Below are positions 55,430 to 64,000 of a DNA stretch of 64,000 nt, in pieces (position 1 is the first letter of the stretch; every line of letters begins with the position of its first letter). The notes below the pieces were generated by a model. It worked only from the letters and a program-made list of their open reading frames with translations, made no database searches and was not told the DNA's origin. Both the position numbers and the translations under genes were made by a program. The DNA comes from Eledone cirrhosa. Taxonomy: Eukaryota; Mollusca; Cephalopoda; Octopoda; Eledonidae. The DNA lies in NCBI GenBank assembly GCA_964016885.1, contig OZ024741.1:33874527-33938526 (forward strand), in the 5' to 3' direction.

Positions 55430-58400
55430 GGTGGTTGTGATAATAGTAGTAGTAGTGTTGATGGTGGTGGTGATAATAGTAGTAGTGGTGTTGGTGGTGG
55501 TGGTGATAATAGTAGTAGTAGTGTTGATGGTGGTGGTGATAATAGTAGCTGTGGTTGTGGTAGTAGTGTTGGTGGTGGTGATGGTTGTAGTAGTACCAGT
55601 GGTTGTGGTAGTAGTGTTGATAGTGGTGGTGGTGTTGGTGGTGATAATAGTAGTAGTAGTGTTGATGGTGGTGGTGATAATAGTAGCTGTGGTTGTGGTA
55701 GTAGTGTTGGTGGTGGTGATGGTTGTAGTAGTACCAGTGGTTGTGGTAGTAGTGTTGATAGTGGTGTTGGTGTTGGTGGTGATAATAGTAGTAGTGTTGA
55801 TGGAGGTGGTGATAATAGTAGCTGTGGTTGTGGTAGTAGTGTGGGTGGTGGTGATGGTTGTAGTAGTACCAGTGGTTGTGGTAGTAATGTTGATAGTGGT
55901 GGTGGTGGTATTGGTGGTGATAATAGTAGTAGTAGTGTTGATGGTGGTGGTGATAATAGTAGCTGTGGTTGTGGTAGTAGTGTTGGTGGTGGTGATGGTT
56001 GTAGTAGTACCAGTGGTTGTGGTAGTAGTGTTGATAGTGGTGGTGGTGTTGGTGGTGATAATAGTAGTAGTAGTGTTGATGGTGGTGGTGATAATAGTAG
56101 CTGTGGTTGTGGTAGTAGTGTTGGTGGTGGTGATGGTTGTAGTAGTACCAGTGGTTGTGGTAGTAGTGTTGATAGTGGTGGTGGTGTTGGTGGTGATAAT
56201 AGTAGTAGTAGTGTTGATGGTGGTGGTGATAATAGTAGCTGTGGTTGTGGTAGTAGTGTTGGTGGTGGTGATGGTTGTAGTAGTACCAGTGGTTGTGGTA
56301 GTAGTGTTGATAGTGGTGGTGGTGTTGGTGGTGATAATAGTAGTAGTAGTGTTGATGGTGGTGGTGATAATAGTAGCTGTGGTTGTGGTAGTAGTGTTGG
56401 TGGTGGTAATGGTTGTAGTAGTACCAGTGGTTGTGGTAGTAGTGTTGATAGTGGTGGTGGTGTTGGTGGTGATAATAGTAGTAGTAGTGTTGATGGTGGT
56501 GGTGATAATAGTAGCTGTGGTTGTGGTAGTAGTGTTGGTGGTGGTGATGGTTGTAGTAGTACCAGTGGTTGTGGTAGTAGTGTTGATAGTGGTGTTGGTG
56601 TTGGTGGTGATAATAGTAGTAGTGTTGATGGAGGTGGTGATAATAGTAGCTGTGGTTGTGGTAGTAGTGTGGGTGGTGGTGATGGTTGTAGTAGTACCAG
56701 TGGTTGTGGTAGTAATGTTGATAGTGGTGGTGGTGGTATTGGTGGTGATAATAGTAGTAGTAGTGTTGATGGTGGTGGTGATAATAGTAGCTGTGGTTGT
56801 GGTAGTAGTGTTGGTGGTGGTGATGGTTGTAGTAGTACCAGTGGTTGTGGTAGTAGTGTTGATAGTGGTGGTGGTGTTGGTGGTGATAATAGTAGTAGTA
56901 GTGTTGATGGTGGTGGTGATAATAGTAGCTGTGGTTGTGGTAGTAGTGTTGGTGGTGGTAATGGTTGTAGTAGTACCAGTGGTTGTGGTAGTAGCGTTGA
57001 TAGTGGTGGTGGTGGTATTGGTGGTGATAATAGTAGTAGTAGTGTTGATGGTGGTGGTGATAATAGTAGCTGTGGTTGTGGTAGTAGTGTTGGTGGTAGT
57101 ACCAGTGGTTGTGGTAGTGGTGTTGATAGTGGTGGTGGTGGTGGTGATAATAGTAGTAGTAGTGTTGATGGTGGTGGTGATAATAGTAGCTGTGGTTGTG
57201 GTAGTAGTGTTGGTGCTGGTGGTGGTGATGGTTGTAGTAGTACCAGTGGTTGGGGTAGTAGTGTTGATAGTGGTGGTAGTGGTGGTGGTGATAATAGTAG
57301 TAGTAATGTTGATGGTGGTGGTGGTGATAATAGTAGCTGTGGTTGTGGTAGTAGTGTTGGTGGTGGTGGTGGTGATAATAGTAGCTGTGGTTGTGGTAGT
57401 AGTGTTGGTGGTGGTAATGGTTGTAGTAGTACCAGTGGTTGTGGTAGTAGTGTTGATAGTGGTGGTGGTGTTGGTGGTGATAATAGTAGTAGTAGTGTTG
57501 ATGGTGGTGGTGATAATAGTAGCTGTGGTTGTGGTAGTAGTGTTGGTGGTGGTGATGGTTGTAGTAGTACCAGTGGTTGTGGTAGTGGTGTTGATAGTGG
57601 TGGTGGTGGTGGTGGTGATAATAGTAGTAGTGTTGATGGAGGTGGTGATAATAGTAGCTGTGGTTGTGGTAGTAGTGTGGGTGGTGGTGATGGTTGTAGT
57701 AGTACCAGTGGTTGTGGTAGTGGTGTTGATAGTGGTGGTGGTGGTGATAATAGTAGTAGTGTTGATGGTGGTGGTGATAATAGTAGCTGTGGTTGTGGTA
57801 GTAGTGTTGGTGGTGGTGATGGTTGTAGTAGTACCAGTGGTTGTGGTAGTGGTGTTGATAGTGGTGGTGGTGGTGATAATAGTAGTAGTGTTGATGGTGG
57901 TGGTGATAATAGTAGCTGTGGTTGTGGTAGTAGTGTTGGTGCTGGTGGTGGTGATGGTTGTAGTAGTACCAGTGGTTGGGGTAGTAGTGTTGATAGTAGT
58001 GGTAGTGGTGGTGGTGGTGATAATAGTAGTAGTAATGTTGATGGTGGTGGTGATAATAGTAGCTGTGGTTGTGGTAGTAGTGTTGGTGCTGGTGGTGGTG
58101 ATGGTTGTAGTAGTACCAGTGGTTGGGGTAGTAGTGTTGATAGTGGTGGTAGTGGTGGTGGTGATAATAGTAGTAGTAATGTTGATGGTGGTGGTGGTGA
58201 TAATAGTAGCTGTGGTTGTGGTAGTAGTGTTGGTGGTGGTGATAATAGTAGCTGTGGTTGTGGTAGTAGTGGTGGTGGTGGTGGTGGTGGTTGTAGTAGT
58301 ACCACTGGTTGTGATAGTAGTGTTGATAGTGGTGGTAGTGGTGGTGATAATAGTAGCTGTAGTTATAGTAGTAGTAGCTGTTGTGGTGGTAGTAGTGTTG

Positions 58401-58450
58401 GTGGTGGTGGTATTCACGATAGCAATAGTGGTGGTTGTGGTTGGTGTTTG
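55430..58450 (+). repeat. 138-bp-unit minisatellite, about 22 units
   Basis: GATAATAGTAGTAGTAGTG marks unit starts at 55,643, 55,781, 55,919 and 56,057, giving a period of exactly 138. Each unit holds three GATAAT/GATGGT sub-blocks, AGCTGTGGTTGTGGTAG and AGTACCAGTGGTTGTGG. Units are recognisable by variants: GGTGTTGGTGTTGG, GTAATGTTGATAG, GGTGGTAATGG and GATGGAGGTGG. Towards the 3' end units shrink or lose sub-blocks. Two plus and two minus frames are open for about 1,000 codons (Ser/Gly/Asp or Val/Ile; Thr/Ile or Pro/Leu), which I regard as artefact. Confidence 0.96.
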
Positions 58451-58600
58451 TGGTGATTGTAGTGGCAGTGGTTATGGTAGTAGTAGTGTTGATGGTGGTG
58501 GTTGTGGCAGTGGTGGTAGCAGAAGTGTTTTTGATGGTGGTGGTGGTGCTGCTGCTGATTATTATGTGATTATAGTGGTTGGTTAATCTATTGTTGATAG
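58451..58600 (+). repeat. Degenerate triplet tail of the 138-bp array
   Basis: GTAGTGGCAGTGGTTATGG-type triplets with no recognisable 138-bp unit. Confidence 0.7.
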
Positions 58601-58639
58601 TGGTGGTATGGTTGTTATAGTGTTATGTGGACACACGAG

Positions 58640-58858
58640 TCATTTACCATAGCATTCCTGCAACAATTAATTTTCTTTAGACTTTAAAAAACATTATAAG
58701 TGACAAAAAAAGTACATTACTTGGGGTCTTAATATGTAAACTAAATGACTAATTCTGGTTTTAAAAAAAAATCAACTAAGACAACCTAGAAAAATTACCA
58801 ACCCCACTTATTCCAACACCCCTGCTTATTCTTCCCCTATTATTTGGGACCCAAGAGT
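58640..58858 (+). repeat. Unnamed interspersed repeat, copy 3
   Basis: CATTCCTGCAACAATTAATT, AGTACATTACTTGGGG (with an internal deletion of the ATCCCATATGTT part), TTAATATGTAAACTAAATG, ACAACCTAGAAAAATTACC and a final TTATTTGGGACCCAAGAG. Confidence 0.8.
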
Positions 58859-58859
58859 A

Positions 58860-59185
58860 GACAGAAACTGTCACAACGCACACTGTGTCATGCCGAATCT
58901 CAATGAGAATGCTCAGCCACTTACACATAAATTTCATGGGGTAGGATGTTCTTTTTATCTCTTCACAATTCTTTAGGGTACAGCTTTATTTCGTTTGACA
59001 TGCAGTTTTCTGTATCTATATCATGGTGCATAACTTTTTTTGTTTTCCTTTCTAATCTTTGGTTAGTACAATCTTTGTAATATTTTCACTAATCTACTCC
59101 ATTCCTATTCACCATTCTGATGAATTTCTGAGCCTGCTCTCACTTAGCAAAAGATATATTTTTATTAACTGGGTTATTCACAGCT
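58860..59185. other. AT-rich spacer
   Basis: CACACTGTGTCATGCCGAAT with CTCAATGAGAATG resembles 32,970-33,005. The rest is unassigned and no gene is seen. Confidence 0.5.
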
Positions 59186-59189
59186 ATGA

Positions 59190-59440
59190 TACGATGAACA
59201 TGTAGTTAGAATGTCTTAGGAAAGAGTCGCTGGACAAACTTTACAAGCAAAACCAACCGGCAAGAGACCCAAAGGTAGACCCCAAGCAAGATGGTTGGAT
59301 AACATCCATGAGCTTGGCTGGTCTCACTTGGGAATTCAGCCAGATCAGTTGGAGACAGTTGCTTCTGACAGGACCTGCTGGAAGGAGTGTTTGAGGACTC
59401 TGCCCTCACAACTCTCTCAGGAATAAGTGGGCAAAGAAGA
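59190..59440 (+). pseudogene. LINE RT C-terminal fragment (lineage 4)
   Basis: The plus strand encodes, across a frameshift, VAGQTLQAKPTGKRPKGRPQ, ARWLDNIHELGWSHLGIQPD and QLETVASDRTCWKECLRTLP, and ends near a run of AAGAAG. The pattern (RPTGKRPRGRPxxRW, then a Trp-Ser-xxLG turn, then a DRxxW motif) is the distal end of another group of non-LTR retrotransposon proteins. A 67-codon minus frame here is its shadow. Confidence 0.7.
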
Positions 59441-59666
59441 AGAAGGGTTATTCTTTATATCAACAGTTAAAAACATTTTATTCTACATTAAATGTTTATA
59501 ATAATAACAATAATAATAATAATAATAAATACTTTTAAAGTGATTAAAAAAAACTATTTCCAAAGCTTTGTATGATAATGGTTTCATTTTTTACTCACTT
59601 TGGCTGCAAGACAAAAACATTTTCAATCTGGCCAACCTTCAAAATAGTTTACTGAACACTTCCTAA

Positions 59667-59821
59667 AGATGGTGGATTGGTACAATTGTTAAAACAATTT
59701 GGTATTTGTTCTCTTTCCATCTCGTGTTCTAATCCTGCCAAGGTTAACTTTACCTTTCACTCTCTTAGGATCAATAACATAAAGTACCAGTCAAGTACTG
59801 GGGTCAATGTAATCAACTTAA
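59667..59821 (+). mobile_element. SINE family B, diverged
   Basis: GATGGTGGATTGGTACAATT, a degenerate box B (GTGTTCTAATCC), GCCAAGGTTAACTTTACC, AATAACATAAAGTACCAGTC and GGGGTCAATGTAATCAACTT. Directly followed by the next MITE. Confidence 0.75.
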
Positions 59822-60042
59822 CTCTTTAACATTTACATTACTCTATATTTACTATTGTATTTTTGCGGTAAAGGCTTTATCTCATATAATTATCTCACAT
59901 AATATCGAATCTATGAGATTTTGAATTTATTTATTTTGAGAACAATACCTTAATATCAGTATGAGTGGCCAGTTATGGCCGGTTTGAACAGAAAGAGGTG
60001 AGAAAATTCTGGCCGGATGCAGCTGGTTTAAATGCTAAAGGG
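59822..60042 (+). mobile_element. piggyBac-like MITE, copy 5 (221 bp)
   Basis: TTAA at 59,818-59,821 and 60,043-60,046. Starts CTCTTTAACATTTACATTAC and ends TTTAAATGCTAAAGGG, with AATATCGAATCTATGAGATT and TTATTTTGAGAACAAT inside. It lies at the 3' end of a SINE whose typical TTTAATCGACTT-type end supplies the TTAA. Confidence 0.85.
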
Positions 60043-60084
60043 TTAAATGTCACCCCTCAACAAAACTGCTGGCCTTGTACTTAA

Positions 60085-60262
60085 TTAGAAATCAGAACAT
60101 CAGACAACATAATTTGTGGTATTCTCGCTCTTTACATTCTGAGTTCAAATCCTGCCAAGGTCAGCTTTGTCTTTCATTCTTCTTGGGGGGATAAAATAAA
60201 GCACCACTCATGTACGGGGGGTGTCAATATGACTGACTTTCCCCATCCCCCAAATTCCTGAC
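60085..60262 (+). mobile_element. SINE family B, diverged
   Basis: AGAACATCAGACAACATAAT, CTGAGTTCAAATCCTGCCAA (box B), GGTCAGCTTTGTCTTTCATT and GATAAAATAAAGCACC. The head is degenerate. Confidence 0.75.
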
Positions 60263-60312
60263 CATTTGCCAATGTTACAATGAAAGAAATTGTTATTATA
60301 ATTTTATAATTA

Positions 60313-60500
60313 GGCAGTGGATTGCCAGTATCGGTAGAGCATCAGACACCATGCTTCATGTCATAAAGTTACGTCCCTTTATGTTCTGAGTTCAAATCTC
60401 GCTGAGGTTAGCTTTGCCTTTCATTCTTACGGGGTCGATAAAATAAAGTACCAGTAATGCACTGAAGTCAATTTAATCGACGTTCCCCTTTCCCCTATCT
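60313..60500 (+). mobile_element. SINE family B, nearly full length
   Basis: GGCAGTGGATTGCCAGTATC, GGTAGAGCATCAGACACC, TCTGAGTTCAAATCTCGC (box B), GGTTAGCTTTGCCTTTCATT, GGGGTCGATAAAATAAAGTA and AATTTAATCGACGTTCCCC. Confidence 0.88.
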
Positions 60501-60514
60501 TTAATAGAATTAAG

Positions 60515-60655
60515 GCTCAGAATGTGAAGTTCTGTTGCTTAGAGGTTAGAGAATTGGATTCACAATCATGAGGCTGCAAGTTCAATTCCATGGCAGACTG
60601 ATATTGTGTTATGTCCTTAAGCAAGACACTTTATTTTCTATTGCTCTTTCAGCTA
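60515..60655 (+). mobile_element. tRNA-like SINE head related to family A
   Basis: TTGCTTAGAGGTTAGAGAAT (box A), GCAAGTTCAATTCCATGG (box B) and TTAAGCAAGACACTTTATTT, with no body or tail. Confidence 0.65.
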
Positions 60656-60739
60656 GGTGTTCCATATGGTAGATAGTATTATCAATGGAAAGATCAAGGG
60701 AAACTGATTTGACATGTTCCACCCCACTCAGTAAGCGAA

Positions 60740-60962
60740 TGAGGTCTGAAATCTTGTCGATTTATTGCCATTGGACACTCTGCTTCACGGCATAGAGTTA
60801 CCGCTCTTTACGTCCTGAGTTCAAATCTTGGCAAGGTTAGCTTTGCCTTTCATCCTTACGAGGTTGATGAAATAAAGTACCAGTTATGCACTGAGGTCGA
60901 TTTAATCGACTTTCTCTTCCCCAAAATTGTTGGCCTTGTGCCTAAATCAGAAACCATTATTA
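60740..60962 (+). mobile_element. SINE family B, nearly full length
   Basis: GGACACTCTGCTTCACGGCA, CCTGAGTTCAAATCTTGGC (box B), GGTTAGCTTTGCCTTTCATC, GATGAAATAAAGTACCAG, GGTCGATTTAATCGACTTTC and TTGGCCTTGTGCCTAAATCA followed by GAAACCATTATT. Confidence 0.88.
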
Positions 60963-61084
60963 GGGCTATAGATTAATATATCATTAGAGTAGTGATTAAG
61001 ATGGCCCCTGGTTTCATTCTGTTACAGTCCTTTACATTCTCTTAAAATAAGGCTGACATTGATTTTGTCTTTGTAGTAATATTA

Positions 61085-64000
61085 AGAAGTTGATAGTAGT
61101 AGTTGTAGTAATAGTGATGGTGGCAGTAGTGGTGGTTGTAGTAGTGATGGTGGCGGTGGTGGTGGTAGTGGTGGTGGTGGTAGTTGTAGTATAGGTGATA
61201 GTGGTGATATTCTGTGGTAGTGGTGGTAGTGGTAGTGGTTGTAGTGGTTGTGTTCTCTGGTAGTGGTAGTGGTTGTGTTCCGTGGTAGTGGTAGTGGTTG
61301 TATTCTGTGGTAGTGGTAGTGGTGGTAGTGGTTGTATTCTGTAGTGGTGGTAGTGGTTGTGTTCTGTGGTTGTGGTAATGGTAGTGGTGGTAGTGGTTGT
61401 ATTCTGTGGGAGTGGTAGTGGTTGTGTTCTGTGGTAGTTGTAGTGGTTGTGTTCTGTGGTAGTGGTAGTGGTTGCGTTCTGTGGTAGTGGTAGTGGTTGT
61501 GTTCTGTGGTAGTGGTTGTAGTGGTTGTGTTCTGTAGTGGTGGTAGTGGTTGTAGTGGTTGTGTTCTGTGGTAGTGGTAGTGGTTGTGTTCTGTGGTAGT
61601 GGTAGTGGTTGTAGTGGTTGTGTTCTGTAGTGGTGGTAGTGGTTGTAGTGGTTGTGTTCTGTGGTAGTTGTAGTGGTTGTGTTCTGTGGTAGTTGTAGTG
61701 GTTGTGTTCTGTGGTAGTGGTTGTGTTCTGTGGTAGTGGTAGTGGTTGTGTTCTGTGGTAGTTGTAGTGGTTGTGTTCTGTGGTAGTGGTAGTGGTTGTG
61801 TTCTGTGGTAGTAGTAGTGGTTGTGTTCTGTGGTAGTGGTAGTGGTTGTGTTCTGTGGTAGTGGTAGTGGTTGTAGTGGTGGTAGTGGTTGTAGTGATTG
61901 TGTTCTGTGGTAGTGGTAGTGGTTGTAGTGGTTGTGTTCTGTGGTAGTTGTAGTGGTTGTGTTCTGTGGTAGTGGTAGTGGTTGTGTTCTGCAGTGGTGG
62001 TAGTGGTTGTAGTGGTTGTGTTCTGTGGTTGTGTTCTGTGGTAGTTGTAGTGGTTGTGTTCTGTGGTAGTGGTAGTGTTCTGTGGTAGTGGTAGTAGTTG
62101 TGTTCTGTGGTAGTGGTAGTGGTTGTGTTCTGTGGTAGTGGTAGTGGTTGTGTTCTGTGGTAGTGGTTGTAGTGGTTGTGTTCTGTGGTAGTGGTTGTGT
62201 TCTGTGGTAGTGGTAGTAGTTGTGTTCTGTGGTAGTTGTAGTGGTTGTGTTCTGTGGTAGTGGTTGTGTTCTGTGGTAGTGGTAGTAGTTGTGTTCTGTG
62301 GTAGTGGTTGTAGTGGTTGTGTTCTGTAGTGGTGGTAGTGGTTGTAGTGGTTGTGTTCTGTGGTAATGGTAGTGGTTGTTGTGTTCTGTGGTAGTTGTAG
62401 TGGTTGTGTTCTGTGGTAGTGGTTGTGTTCTGTGGTAGTGGTAGTGGTTGTGTTCCGTGGTAGTGGTAGTGGTTGTATTCTGTGGTAGTTGTAGTGGTGG
62501 TAGTGGTTGTGTTCTGTGGTTGTGGTAATGGTAGTGGTGGTAGTGGTTGTATTCTGTGGGAGTGGTAGTGGTTGTGTTCTGTGGTAGTTGTAGTGGTTGT
62601 GTTCTGTGGTAGTGGTAGTGGTTGCGTTCTGTGGTAGTGGTAGTGGTTGTGTTCTGTGGTAGTGGTTGTAGTGGTTGTGTTCTGTAGTGGTGGTAGTGGT
62701 TGTAGTGGTTGTGTTCTGTGGTAGTGGTAGTGGTTGTGGTTGTGTTCTGTGGTAGTGGTTGTAGTGGTTGTGTTCTGTAGTGGTGGTAGTGGTTGTAGTG
62801 GTTGTGTTCTGTGGTAGTGGTAGTGGTTGTGTTCTGTGGTAGTGGTAGTGGTTGTAGTGGTTGTGTTCTGTAGTGGTGGTAGTGGTTGTAGTGGTTGTGT
62901 TCTGTGGTAGTTGTAGTGGTTGTGTTCTGTGGTAGTTGTAGTGGTTGTGTTCTGTGGTAGTGGTTGTGTTCTGTGGTAGTGGTAGTGGTTGTGTTCTGTG
63001 GTAGTTGTAGTGGTTGTGTTCTGTGGTAGTGGTTGTGTTCTGTGGTAGTAGTAGTGGTTGTGTTCTGTGGTAGTGGTAGTGGTTGTGTTCTGTGGTAGTG
63101 GTAGTGGTTGTAGTGGTGGTAGTGGTTGTAGTGATTGTGTTCTGTGGTAGTGGTAGTGGTTGTAGTGGTTGTGTTCTGTGGTAGTTGTAGTGGTTGTGTT
63201 CTGTGGTAGTGGTAGTGGTTGTGTTCTGCAGTGGTGGTAGTGGTTGTAGTGGTTGTGTTCTGTGGTTGTGTTCTGTGGTAGTTGTAGTGGTTGTGTTCTG
63301 TGGTAGTGGTAGTGTTCTGTGGTAGTGGTAGTAGTTGTGTTCTGTGGTAGTGGTAGTGGTTGTGTTCTGTGGTAGTGGTAGTGGTTGTGTTCTGTGGTAG
63401 TGGTTGTAGTGGTTGTGTTCTGTGGTAGTGGTTGTGTTCTGTGGTAGTGGTAGTAGTTGTGTTCTGTGGTAGTTGTAGTGGTTGTGTTCTGTGGTAGTGG
63501 TTGTGTTCTGTGGTAGTGGTAGTAGTTGTGTTCTGTGGTAGTGGTTGTAGTGGTTGTGTTCTGTAGTGGTGGTAGTGGTTGTAGTGGTTGTGTTCTGTGG
63601 TAATGGTAGTGGTTGTTGTGTTCTGTGGTAGTTGTAGTGGTTGTGTTCTGTGGTAGTGGTTGTGTTCTGTGGTAGTGGTAGTGGTTGTGTTCTGTGGTAG
63701 TGGTAGTGGTTGTGTTCTGTGGTAGTTGTAGTGGTTGTGTTCTGTTGTAGTGGTAGTGTTCTGTGGTAGTGGTAGTAGTTGTGTTCTGTGGTAGTGGTAG
63801 TGGTTGTGTTCTGTGGTAGTGGTTGTAGTGGTTGTGTTCTGTGGTAGTGGTATTGGTTGTGTTTAGTGGTAGTGGTTGTAGTGGTTGTAGTGGTTGTGTT
63901 CTGTGGTAGTGGTTGTGTTCTGTGGTAGTGGTTGTGTTTAGTGGTAGTTGTAGTGGTTGTGTTCTGTAGTGGTGGTTGTAGTGGTTGTGTTCTGTGGTAG
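61085..64000 (+). repeat. About 25-bp minisatellite (GTTCTGTGGTAGTGGTAGTG...)
   Basis: The unit is GTTCTGTGGTAGTGGTAGTG followed by GTTGT, with frequent loss or gain of GGTAGT or GGTTGTAGT triplet pairs and AGTTGTAGTGG variants. It contains the GGTAGTGGTAGTGG core seen, on the other strand, in the 1-10.8 kb array. Stops (TAG) close the frames here, unlike in the other arrays. The array continues past the window end. Confidence 0.95.

Noticed and set aside
55353..58586. About 1,000-codon frames on both strands over the 138-bp array
   Set aside because: Several frames overlap on opposite strands with homopolymeric composition (Ser/Gly, Val/Ile, Thr, Pro/Leu). This is expected from GGT/AGT/GAT triplet DNA.

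Overview
This 64 kb window looks like a gene desert of a large, repeat-rich animal genome. I found no intact host protein-coding gene, no rRNA and no functional tRNA. Everything I can support is tandem repeat DNA or dead mobile elements. Three things suggest a mollusc, most probably a cephalopod: many tRNA-derived SINEs ending in a CATGCTAGCATG-type hairpin plus a (GAT)n tail, LINE reverse-transcriptase tails sharing that same 3' end, and very abundant (TA)n, (CA)n and triplet microsatellites. The assignment rests on recalled repeat families, not on a database search.

Layout. 1-10,790 is one huge minisatellite (units of 33, 36 or 39 bp, a GGTACC site in nearly every unit, about 290 units) with a degenerate edge to about 11,000. 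11,000-14,200 holds SINE remnants, a TA-flanked MITE and an unnamed repeat. 14,280-18,000 is a chain of CAACA, GGT and ACC/ATC arrays. 18,000-43,400 is a nested transposon landscape: LINE 3' ends (21.7-24.1, 31.9 and 39.4-40.3 kb), two mariner-like transposase remnants (25.7-27.1 and 27.6-28.4 kb), three SINE families, piggyBac-like MITEs with TTAA target sites, several fold-back elements, and triplet or tetranucleotide arrays (30.7-31.4, 33.2-34.2, 36.1-37.4 kb). 44,960-48,540 is a 33/39-bp minisatellite with a CAGCTG palindrome. 49,390-51,375 is a 575-bp repeat in tandem and then inverted, forming a large palindrome. 51.4-55.2 kb is G-rich and CATG-type low-complexity DNA. 55,430-58,450 is a 138-bp-unit array, 58.6-61.0 kb a SINE/MITE/LINE cluster, and 61,080-64,000 a roughly 25-bp-unit array running off the window.

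Very long open frames occur on both strands over the arrays (up to about 3,600 codons). They arise because units are multiples of three and largely stop-free; several frames are open at once, so I do not call them genes. The most informative structure is the higher-order organisation. Four arrays contain long-range internal duplications (about 3.9 kb, 828 bp, 558 bp, 1.15-1.24 kb) recognisable from shared rare unit variants. Several mobile elements can be dated relative to each other by nesting or by an empty site elsewhere in the window.
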